A stretch of 64,000 bases of DNA from Mycobacteroides sp. CBMA 271 (GTDB lineage: Bacteria > Actinomycetota > Actinomycetes > Mycobacteriales > Mycobacteriaceae). Shown piece after piece: positions 16,921 through 24,419 of this stretch. Below the pieces are notes generated by a model. It worked only from the letters and a program-made list of their open reading frames with translations. It was not told where the DNA came from and did not search any database. The stretch spans positions 169,546 through 233,545 of the forward strand of contig NZ_VTHB01000006.1 of the NCBI RefSeq assembly GCF_009729205.1, written 5' to 3'. The position numbers and the translations under genes were made by a program. Position 1 is the first letter of the stretch. Every line of letters starts with the position of its first letter.

Positions 16921-18378
16921 GTGATCGATGTAGGGATTGTGGGAGCCGGGCCGACCGGACTCATGCTGGCCTGCGAGCTGGCGATACGCGGGGTGAGTTG
17001 CCGGATCTTCGAACGCCGAACCACCGCGCCGAACATCACCCGAGCGTTCGCGGTGCACGCCAGAACCCTGGAGCTGTTGGACGCCCGTGGATTGGCCGAG
17101 CAGGTGCTGGCGCGCGGACATGCGATGGACCGGCTTGCGCCGCTGCCCGGGGTGTCGATGGATCTCACCAAGATGGACTCGCCGTTCCCGATGATCGCCA
17201 TGGTCGCCCAGAGCGGAACCGAGGCAGTTCTCGAGCAGCGGGCCAGGGAGTTGGGCGTCGAGATCGTCCGTGGGGTGGAGCTGGTGGGGCTGGATCAGGA
17301 CGAGTCGGTGTGCATGCGATTTGTCGATGGCAGTACCGAATCCGCCCGTTATGTCGTCGGGTGCGACGGCGCGCACAGTGCGGTCCGCGAGCTGGCGGGG
17401 ATCGATTTCGTCGGCGACCAATACGAAACCCACATCATGCTCGCCGACGTCCACCTGGACCCTCCCGAGGACTCCCCGATGTTCGCGCGATTCAGCAGGG
17501 AAGGGCTCGTGCTCGTCCTTCCGTTCGAGGACGGCTACTTCCGGGTTATCGCATGGGATCTGAAGCACGAGGACGTTCCGATCGGCAAGCCTTTGGAACT
17601 CGACGAGATTCGATCGGTTGCGCGTCGCGTGGGCGGCACCGACTACGGCATCCGTGATCCGCGGTGGATGTCGAGGTTCCTCTCCGAGCGGCGTCAAGCC
17701 GCGAAATATCGTGTGGGCCGGGTCTTTCTGGCCGGAGACGCCGCCCATGTGCACTCTCCCATCGGCGGGCAGGGTATGAACACCGGTATCCAGGATGCGA
17801 TGAACCTGGGCTGGAAGCTCACCTCGGTGCTGCGCGGGCAGTCGTCCGATGGCCTGCTGGACACCTATGAGGCCGAACGGCATCCGGTGGGGGCGCAGGT
17901 ACTTGCGCTCACCGACGGTCTGACCAAGCTGACCTTGAGCCGGTCTCGTATTCGGCAGGTTCTTCAACCGATGCTGCTGCGGGGGATGATGACGATCCCG
18001 CCGATCCGAGATCGGTTTCTGGGACGCGGGACGGGTATCGGAATCGCATACGCGCACCGGCGCGGAGACCACCCACTGGTGGGCACGCGTGTACGCGACC
18101 TTGGTTCGGCGCCAAGACTCTACGAGTTGATGCGGGACGGAAAGTTCGTGCTGCTCGACGGCACCGGGGGTGCCCTCGCCGAGGCGGCTAGGCCCTGGGC
18201 AGACAGTGCCAACGTGTTCCCGGTGGGCGCCAAGGTGAAGGGCCCGTCCGCCGTTCTGGTGCGACCCGACGGCTACGTTGGATGGGCGACCGACGCCGAT
18301 GGTGCGCAGGTCCAACGGGAGCTGCCGTCCGTTCTGCACGAGTGGTTCGGTGCCCCGCAGACGGCATCGAGGTCATAG
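16921..18378 (+). CDS. Class A flavin monooxygenase (aromatic/polyketide hydroxylase type)
   Basis: A 485-residue FAD monooxygenase of the PheA/MhpA/rifampicin-monooxygenase group. GxGxxG is GAGPTG near residues 8-13, the DG motif is GCDGAHSAVRELAG near 155, and the GD motif is LAGDAAHVHSP near 272 followed by GGQGMNTGIQDAMNLGWKL, split here by a Gly. The C-terminal 120 residues fit the thioredoxin-like tail of this group. Start is GTG 16921, after GAGGAG. It is followed after eight bases by a TetR gene, giving an enzyme-regulator operon. A drug- or phenol-hydroxylating role is possible; the substrate is not readable. Confidence 0.88.
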   Translation: MIDVGIVGAGPTGLMLACELAIRGVSCRIFERRTTAPNITRAFAVHARTLELLDARGLAEQVLARGHAMDRLAPLPGVSMDLTKMDSPFPMIAMVAQSGTEAVLEQRARELGVEIVRGVELVGLDQDESVCMRFVDGSTESARYVVGCDGAHSAVRELAGIDFVGDQYETHIMLADVHLDPPEDSPMFARFSREGLVLVLPFEDGYFRVIAWDLKHEDVPIGKPLELDEIRSVARRVGGTDYGIRDPRWMSRFLSERRQAAKYRVGRVFLAGDAAHVHSPIGGQGMNTGIQDAMNLGWKLTSVLRGQSSDGLLDTYEAERHPVGAQVLALTDGLTKLTLSRSRIRQVLQPMLLRGMMTIPPIRDRFLGRGTGIGIAYAHRRGDHPLVGTRVRDLGSAPRLYELMRDGKFVLLDGTGGALAEAARPWADSANVFPVGAKVKGPSAVLVRPDGYVGWATDADGAQVQRELPSVLHEWFGAPQTASRS

Positions 18379-18386
18379 GAGAGGTC

Positions 18387-18989
18387 GTGGCACCGGTCAA
18401 TACCGAACGACGATCGGCACTCGCGGACGCCGCGATCATGGTGCTTGCCGAGCGTGGTCTGAAGGGACTGACGCATCGCGCGGTGGATGCCGCGGCCGGC
18501 GAGCCCGTGGGGACAACGTCACGGTATTTCCGAACGCGTGAAGCGCTGCTACGTGGGGTGGCCACGCACTGTGCCAATCAGTTGGTGGGTCAGCTCGATG
18601 CCGCGACCGGCGTGACGGTTGGCGCGTTGTCGATGGACGACCTCCTCGACAGGCTGGTTCAGCTCATCGACCGGGCCATGACGGTCAATCGGGCGCGCAC
18701 CCTGGCGATGATGGAACTGTTCCTGGAAGGCACGCGCTCGGACGACGTACGGCCGACCCTTGCCGAAGCGACCGGAGCCGTATTTCCGGTACTACGCACC
18801 CTGTTGGAATCCGCCGGGCTGCGACCGACGGACCGTGACGTCGCGAGCCTCTACTCGACCGTCAACGGCGTGGTACTCACGCAGTTGACGCTATCGGCCG
18901 ATGCGCTCGGGCTGGGTCCGGACGTGTCGAAGGATCAGGTGGTACGAGCGACAATTCGCGCGCAGCTCGCCGCCGTACCGGGCCGTTAG
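18387..18989 (+). CDS. TetR-family regulator, second gene of the monooxygenase operon
   Basis: A 200-residue protein with a TetR-type N-terminal helix-turn-helix (GLTHRAVDAAAGEPVGTTSR, about residues 24-43, then YFRTREALL). GTG 18387 is chosen because AGGAGAGG overlaps the stop of the upstream gene; the in-frame codon at 18282 lies inside that gene. It probably binds the inverted repeats at 16877-16896. Its stop overlaps by four bases the stop of the convergent phosphatase gene. Confidence 0.87.
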   Translation: MAPVNTERRSALADAAIMVLAERGLKGLTHRAVDAAAGEPVGTTSRYFRTREALLRGVATHCANQLVGQLDAATGVTVGALSMDDLLDRLVQLIDRAMTVNRARTLAMMELFLEGTRSDDVRPTLAEATGAVFPVLRTLLESAGLRPTDRDVASLYSTVNGVVLTQLTLSADALGLGPDVSKDQVVRATIRAQLAAVPGR

Positions 18990-20545
18990 GCCTTGCGTCG
19001 GCCCAGGAAGAACGCGGCGCCCGCACCGAGGATCGCGGCCACTACCGCGATACCTCCGGCGAGCCACCAGGACGGCCCGCCCGCGGCGTCCGGGCTCTTG
19101 GGTCCGAGCAGTGCCCCGACGATGGTGTTGAAGTTGTCGGTCTGATCGGTAAGGCCGGAGACGTTTGCGGCACCCGGACCGTAGGCGGCGATGCGCACCT
19201 GGGTCCCGGTGTGGGTCTGCGATTCACCTTCCGGCGCAGTCGGATACATGATCCGCATGGTGGCGCCGTCGGCCGTCTTCACCGCGACAGACAGCGCGGT
19301 CGGGTTGTCAAAGTCCTCGGGAACGATGAGCGAGGAGTGTCCGTGATCGGCGGTGACGATCACCAGGGTGTTGCCGTCCTTGCGTGCGAAGTCCAGGGCA
19401 GCGGCGACGGCCTCGTCCAGGGCGATGGTTTCCCCTATCTGACCGCAGATGTTGGCCGCGTGGTCCTGCTTGTCGATCGACGCCGACTCCACCTGTAGGA
19501 AGAAGCCCTTATCCCGCCCTTTCTTCGAGTTCACCAGCAGATCAATGGCTTTGGATGTCATCGCGGACAGCTGCGGTTGATCCTTGGGCAGCTGGGGGTT
19601 GGCCTGGCAGGTAGTTGCGGGCAGCTTGCCGCCGTTGGGGACGGCAGCGGGCGCTTTGTCCCACTGCACCGGCAGATTGCCCTTCCCGAACACGCCCAGC
19701 ACCGGATTGTCGAGGCTGTCTACCTTGTTGAGATCGTCTGCCGTGGTGGGCAATTGGTACCCGGAGGCCTTGGCGACCTCCAGCGAGGTCTTGCCCTTGT
19801 GCTCGCCGGCGGTGATGGTCTCGTCGAAGTACTTGCCGCCGCCGCCGAAGCTGAGATCGGCTCGGGTGGCGACCAGCTGTTCGGAAATCGAGCCATTTCC
19901 GTTGTTCTCCTTGGCGTTGCCCGCGCACTTCTCCAGGGTTTCCTTGGGGCCCTTGCAGTCCCGATCGGTGACGTGCGCAGCAAGCACCGCCGGGGTGGCG
20001 TCCTGCAGCTCTGCGGTGGTGACGTTTCCGGTCGCGAAGCCCTGCTTCTGCACGATCTCCAGGATCGTGTCCAGCGGCTTGCCGTCGAGGTCGACGGAGA
20101 TGGCGCCGTTGTAGGACTTGGTGCCGGTCGCCCAGCCGGTGCCGGAGGCGGCCGAATCGGTGACGTAGTCCGGCTTGCCCTTGTCTGGGCCGTCCTTGGT
20201 CAGTGCGAAGGTGGTGTATTCACCGGTGATCGGCAGCGCATCGAGGCCGGGAAGCTTGCCGGCGGCGCCATGCTGATAGTTGCGCGCGGAGGTGATCTCC
20301 GAGGTGCCCATGCCGTCGCCGATCAGCAGGATGACGTTCTTGGCGTCGCGGCCCTGCACCGAATCACGTAGATCCGCCGTCTTGTCGCCGTCGCGACCGC
20401 CGGGGGTGCGGTTGGCGCCACCGGTCTTGGCGATATCGCGGGCGGGCACCTCGGGGGAATCAGACGGGGGCGCGGCGGTTGCCGAGGGGGCCAGGGCCAG
20501 GACGAGGGCGGACGTGAGGGCCGTGACAGCGTGGGAGATGCGCAT
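18986..20545 (-). CDS. phoA: Alkaline phosphatase, exported with C-terminal membrane anchor
   Basis: A 519-residue phosphatase that removes phosphate from monoesters outside the cell. An N-terminal signal peptide (hydrophobic to about residue 24, cleavage after ATAA) is followed by LIGDGMG near 74, the nucleophile motif DSAASGTGWATG near 130, ESASIDKQDHA near 350 and VTADHGHSS near 397, all metal- or phosphate-binding segments of the E. coli PhoA family. The last 27 residues are a hydrophobic helix plus GRRKA, an anchor not present in E. coli PhoA. A Pro/Asp-rich linker precedes the catalytic domain. No phosphate-regulation box was identified. Confidence 0.9.
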   Translation of the reverse strand: MRISHAVTALTSALVLALAPSATAAPPSDSPEVPARDIAKTGGANRTPGGRDGDKTADLRDSVQGRDAKNVILLIGDGMGTSEITSARNYQHGAAGKLPGLDALPITGEYTTFALTKDGPDKGKPDYVTDSAASGTGWATGTKSYNGAISVDLDGKPLDTILEIVQKQGFATGNVTTAELQDATPAVLAAHVTDRDCKGPKETLEKCAGNAKENNGNGSISEQLVATRADLSFGGGGKYFDETITAGEHKGKTSLEVAKASGYQLPTTADDLNKVDSLDNPVLGVFGKGNLPVQWDKAPAAVPNGGKLPATTCQANPQLPKDQPQLSAMTSKAIDLLVNSKKGRDKGFFLQVESASIDKQDHAANICGQIGETIALDEAVAAALDFARKDGNTLVIVTADHGHSSLIVPEDFDNPTALSVAVKTADGATMRIMYPTAPEGESQTHTGTQVRIAAYGPGAANVSGLTDQTDNFNTIVGALLGPKSPDAAGGPSWWLAGGIAVVAAILGAGAAFFLGRRKA

Positions 20546-20594
20546 TGCGACAGTTTCTAGGCAACCGATGAACGCCCGGTGAACCGATACGGGC

Positions 20595-20969
20595 CTACGC
20601 GCCGGAGTGACGCTCCGCGGTTACCGAATAGGCCAGCAGGAGCGCCGATGAGGTCGCCTCTGTCGCGATCGCGACGGGTATAGCTCCGGTAAGCCTCCCG
20701 TGGGTGGGGATTGCGGTCAGTCGCGCACCGGCAAGTGCCGCCATGAGCAGCGACAATCCCCGCAGAGTTTGAGGGCGGGGCTTACGGACTGCCCACACCT
20801 GGACCATTCCGCACACCGCGGCCAGTACGCCGGCCGCACGCGTCTGGCTGTCAATGGCGGCGTTGGAGGGGCCACCGCCGGGAATGGCACGGGTACCCCA
20901 CGCGATCTGGCCCAACCCGACGGCGGTAAGCCAACAGCCAAGGAACAGACATATCCGGCGCAGCATCAT
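20595..20969 (-). CDS. Small integral membrane protein, DUF4345/DUF4267-like
   Basis: A 124-residue protein with four hydrophobic segments (about residues 5-25, 45-61, 72-88, 95-115) and a short polar tail. Length and layout fit the small four-helix DUF4345/DUF4267 families of unknown role. It lies 49 bases upstream of phoA on the same strand, so cotranscription is possible. Function unknown. Confidence 0.65.
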   Translation of the reverse strand: MMLRRICLFLGCWLTAVGLGQIAWGTRAIPGGGPSNAAIDSQTRAAGVLAAVCGMVQVWAVRKPRPQTLRGLSLLMAALAGARLTAIPTHGRLTGAIPVAIATEATSSALLLAYSVTAERHSGA

Positions 20970-21040
20970 GGGTTGATTGTGTGCGATTGGGTGTGGAGAC
21001 CGCGCGCCGTCCTCGCCATGCGCCGAAATCGCACGGAGAT

Positions 21041-22177
21041 CTACGACGCGGGCAGGTCCAGCACCACGCGGCCCTCACCGCGGGAGACGCACGTCAGGAG
21101 CTGTCCCTCTTCGCGCTGCGACTCGGTGAGGATCTGATCGCGATGCTCGACGGTGCCGGCCAGCACGTTGACCCTGCAGGTGCCGCAGAATCCCTGCTGG
21201 CACGAGTAGGCGACGTGGGGCAGCCGTTCCCGAATGACGTCCAACGCCGTGCGATCGGAGGGCACCGGCAGCACTGGTCCGCCGGGGCCCAGCTGTACCT
21301 CGAACGGATGACCGTCGACCACGGGGGCCGCCGCGAATCGTTCGAAATGCAGTTCCACCGACGGCATTTCCAGCAGCCGACGCTGCAGCACCGCGAGCAT
21401 GGGGGCGGGTCCGCAGCAGTACACCGCGTCGTTCTCTCCTACCCCGTGCAGCAGGTCGTCGGCGGTCGGCAGACCCGACTGATCGTCGGTTCGCACCGTC
21501 ACGCGATCACCAAATCGCTTGAGCTCATTCAAGAACGGGAGCGAATCGCGGTTCCGGCCGGTGTAGACCATGGTCCAGGGCTTACCTAGCTGTTCGGCGA
21601 AGGCAATCATGGACAGAATCGGGGTGATGCCGATACCGCCGGCCACGAAGTGCAGTTTGCGAGGCCCGGGCTGGGTCATCGCCAGCGGGAACGCGTTGCG
21701 CGGCCCCAAGATGGATACTGTCGATCCGACGTTCAATACGTCGTGCACCTCGATGGAGCCACCGCCGCCAGCGGGTATGCGACGCACGGCAATTCGGTAG
21801 TGGAACGGATCGGAGACGTCACCGCACAGTGAATACTGTCGCATCCGTCCCGAGGGCAGCAGCAGATCGAGGTGTGCACCTGGATGCCAGGGCGGGAGAC
21901 GCTGTCCGTCGGGCGCGGCCAGGACCAGGCTCGCCACATCCTGATCCTTGGCCTCGATCCAGCGCTCCTTCACCACGAGGTTCAGCGTCCGGTCGACGTG
22001 GTTCTCGGGCGGCTTTTTGAGGATCAGCAAGGCACCGATCGCGCGAACCGCGAGCGGGAACAGCGCTGTGCCCAGCGCGATCGTCGGCGATACCGGCAGA
22101 TTGCCGTACAGCGTCGGCGGCAACGACCGCCGGTTCCGCTTGGGGAGGGGCTGCGCCTTGCGGCGCCAGGGCTTCAC
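21041..22177 (-). CDS. Flavin/2Fe-2S oxidoreductase (phthalate dioxygenase reductase type)
   Basis: A 378-residue reductase. After a basic, partly hydrophobic N-terminus (about 75 residues) come the flavin-binding RQYSLCG near residue 113, the nicotinamide-binding GGIGITPIL near 178, YCCGPAPML near 255, and a C-terminal plant-type ferredoxin domain with C-x4-C-x2-C (CQQGFCGTC) and a distal Cys in LTCVSRG. It moves electrons from NAD(P)H to an oxygenase. It is the last gene of an operon with a ferritin-like PF10118 protein and an SDR; the former is the plausible electron acceptor (inference). The long N-terminal segment may attach it to the membrane. Confidence 0.88.
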   Translation of the reverse strand: MKPWRRKAQPLPKRNRRSLPPTLYGNLPVSPTIALGTALFPLAVRAIGALLILKKPPENHVDRTLNLVVKERWIEAKDQDVASLVLAAPDGQRLPPWHPGAHLDLLLPSGRMRQYSLCGDVSDPFHYRIAVRRIPAGGGGSIEVHDVLNVGSTVSILGPRNAFPLAMTQPGPRKLHFVAGGIGITPILSMIAFAEQLGKPWTMVYTGRNRDSLPFLNELKRFGDRVTVRTDDQSGLPTADDLLHGVGENDAVYCCGPAPMLAVLQRRLLEMPSVELHFERFAAAPVVDGHPFEVQLGPGGPVLPVPSDRTALDVIRERLPHVAYSCQQGFCGTCRVNVLAGTVEHRDQILTESQREEGQLLTCVSRGEGRVVLDLPAS

Positions 22178-22208
22178 CGTGCGGTCTGTTCTTCGCCCAA
22201 GCGGCTCA

Positions 22209-23126
22209 TCAGTGCCCCACCGCGGCCTTTGCAGCCGGCGAGGTGCTCAAGTACGCCACCGCCTGCGCCGTGCTACCCACCTGATCCGGGGAGAAGCCCG
22301 GACGCATGAACTCCATGGCCGACTTGCCCAGCTCACGCCACTTCAGGAAGGCGCCGCGCTTCATGGCCTTGTTCATCTGCCGCAGCACACCGAAGACCCC
22401 GTAGTTGGGCAGCGACGGATCTTGGCGCACCAGGAACTTGGTGTAGCGCAGCATCACGCCGACCAGGAGCATGGTGGCCAAAACGAACGTCAGCATCATG
22501 TGTCCGCGGCGGATCTGGAAGTACTGGGCCACGTCGTAGGCGACGCTGCGGTGCTCCACTTCCTCGGCTCCATGCCAGCGGAACAGGTCCACCATCTCCG
22601 GGTCGGCGTCGAACTTCTCGAACGGGTGGTTCAGCACCCAGTCACCGAGCACGGCCGTGAAGTGTTCGACACCGGCGATGAGGGCCAGCTTTTCCACCAT
22701 CACGCGGTAGCGCAGCTTTTCGCTGCGTAGCTCGTTGGTGCGCTCCAGCATGTGCGTGACGTACTCGATCTGATCGAGTGCGGGCCGAACGTTGAGGCCG
22801 TTGCGCTCCATGAAGTCGCCCAGCACCTTGTTATGGGTCTCGGCGTGCACGGCCTCCTGGCCCATGAAGCCGATCATCGCCTCGCGGATCTTGTCGTCCT
22901 TCACGTACGGCAGTGCGCGGGTGAAGGTGTCGACGAAGGCCCGTTCTCCTTCCGGCAGAAGGAGATTGAAGGCAGAGATGAAATGCGACACGATCGGCTC
23001 GTTGGGAATCCAGTGCAGCGGGGTGTGGCTGGTGTCGAACTGGACATTACGGGGCCGTAGTACGACCTCACCGGGCTCGGTGGGTACTACGTGCAGGCCA
23101 GTGGCTTCAGTTGTGTTGCGCGACAT
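22209..23126 (-). CDS. PF10118-type protein (predicted metal-dependent hydrolase; ferritin-like diiron motifs)
   Basis: A 305-residue protein of the family annotated as predicted metal-dependent hydrolase. Three acid/His clusters stand out: QEAVHAETH near residue 88, AGVEHF near 150 and WHGAEEVEHRS near 184. Their E-x2-H spacing is that of ferritin-like diiron oxygenases. A hydrophobic segment (MLTFVLATMLLVGVML, about 210-225) may bind membrane. Nine bases separate it from the upstream SDR and 31 from the downstream 2Fe-2S reductase. The context favours an oxygenase over a hydrolase, but the reaction is not known. Confidence 0.82.
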   Translation of the reverse strand: MSRNTTEATGLHVVPTEPGEVVLRPRNVQFDTSHTPLHWIPNEPIVSHFISAFNLLLPEGERAFVDTFTRALPYVKDDKIREAMIGFMGQEAVHAETHNKVLGDFMERNGLNVRPALDQIEYVTHMLERTNELRSEKLRYRVMVEKLALIAGVEHFTAVLGDWVLNHPFEKFDADPEMVDLFRWHGAEEVEHRSVAYDVAQYFQIRRGHMMLTFVLATMLLVGVMLRYTKFLVRQDPSLPNYGVFGVLRQMNKAMKRGAFLKWRELGKSAMEFMRPGFSPDQVGSTAQAVAYLSTSPAAKAAVGH

Positions 23127-23135
23127 GGCGTCCTC

Positions 23136-23972
23136 CTATTTGTTGAGCTTGTCGCCAAGGTTGCCCCAGAAGAACCGATTCAGTGCCGGGGCCAGGCGAC
23201 TGAAGTGGTACTGCAGGTGTGCTTCCGGGGTAACCGGGACAATCGACCTGCCCTTGGTGACGGCGTTGACGATCTGCTTGGCCACCTTCTCCGGGCCATA
23301 TCCCCGTTTGGCGTACAGCCCCGCCCCCTGCTGTTGCCGCTGCGCCTCGTCCGCGGCGGACAGGCCCGAAAACTGCGTGGTGCGAATGATATTCGTGTTG
23401 ACGATGCCCGGGCAGATGGTGCTCACCTTCACTTTGTCGCTGGCGAGCTCGCCACGTAGCACGTCGGAGAACATGAACACGGCAGCCTTACTGGTGGCGT
23501 ACGCCCCCATTTCGGGGATCGGCGTGTATGCGGCGGCGCTGGAGATGTTGACAATATGACCGCTCTTACGTGCGGCCATCCGCGGGCCAAATGCGCGGCA
23601 GCCGTATACGACTCCGCCCAAGTTGATGTTCAGCACCCGCTGGAAGTCCGCGGATGGGGTATCGAAGAATCGCCCGGCCTGGCCGATTCCGGCGTTGTTG
23701 ATCAAGACGTCAGGCACTCCCTGGGCGGCGCATACGTCGTCTGCGAACGCGGTTACGGAGGCCTCGTCGGAGACGTCTAGCGCGTAGGGGTGAGCGGTTC
23801 CGCCTATTTTCTCGATGAGCCCGACGGTCTCGTTGGCGGTGTCCAGGTTGATATCGGCGACGACGATTCGGGAGCCCCGGTGCGCGAAGGCCAACGCGGT
23901 TTCACGACCGATGCCGCTCCCGGCGCCGGTCACCACCACCAGGCTGGTGCGCTGTGCGTTACCGGACGTCAT
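23136..23972 (-). CDS. Short-chain dehydrogenase/reductase
   Basis: A 278-residue SDR: TGAGSGIG near residues 14-21, VADIN marking NAD preference, NNAGIG near 90, catalytic Ser in NISSAAAY near 142 and YATSK near 156. The extended C-terminus (about residues 215-278, ending GNLGDKLNK) resembles SDR domains attached to mycobacterial epoxide hydrolases such as EphD. It is the first gene of the operon with the PF10118 protein and the reductase. It probably oxidises or reduces the product of that pair. Confidence 0.87.
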   Translation of the reverse strand: MTSGNAQRTSLVVVTGAGSGIGRETALAFAHRGSRIVVADINLDTANETVGLIEKIGGTAHPYALDVSDEASVTAFADDVCAAQGVPDVLINNAGIGQAGRFFDTPSADFQRVLNINLGGVVYGCRAFGPRMAARKSGHIVNISSAAAYTPIPEMGAYATSKAAVFMFSDVLRGELASDKVKVSTICPGIVNTNIIRTTQFSGLSAADEAQRQQQGAGLYAKRGYGPEKVAKQIVNAVTKGRSIVPVTPEAHLQYHFSRLAPALNRFFWGNLGDKLNK

Positions 23973-24058
23973 GCATCCTCCTGCATCCTGCGCGCGACGG
24001 CGCTTACGTGACGGAGGAGATTGTAAATCACCGGAACCGGTCGCAAAAAGACGTGACG

Positions 24059-24077
24059 CTCAATACTGTTTATTGAG
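24059..24077. promoter_or_regulatory. Inverted repeat in the SDR/gltB gap (candidate operator)
   Basis: CTCAATA (24059-24065) and TATTGAG (24071-24077) form a perfect repeat with a five-base spacer, 87 bases upstream of the SDR start and about 340 upstream of gltB. Nearer the SDR, CCGGAACCGG lies at 24031-24040. The rest of the 447-base gap 23973-24419 shows no gene I can support; it probably holds promoters and the gltB leader. Confidence 0.35.
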
Positions 24078-24419
24078 GAAACGCGCGTTGACCTACACAT
24101 TGAGACAGTGACTCCGCCGGGTGTCGCGCCATCTAACCACCCGAGTTGGCGTGGGATGGGGTTCCTGACATATCGTTTTGATTACTTGTCGCGTCGGGGC
24201 ACGAGATCCGCTGGTCAACGGTGTCCGGTGGGTGCCTCATCGTCACCGTGAGCAGACCCAGCAGACGGCCGAGAAGGACGCTACAGACAAGGGCCAACGG
24301 GCCAGCCGCGGGGTTCGGGCAACCACCCTGCGCCGGTCTGCGCGGCACCTTCGAGGAGGGCGTTGACGGTGCATCCACGCGATGCATCCGGACAGGCCCT
24401 GGAGACGAGACGAGTAGCC

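Noticed and set aside
16798..18339. A 513-residue open frame on the minus strand
   Set aside because: It is the shadow of the flavin monooxygenase on the other strand; high GC keeps antisense frames open, and the product has no family motifs.
24180..24362. A riboswitch in the gltB leader
   Set aside because: No known riboswitch core could be recognised by eye; a covariance search would be needed.
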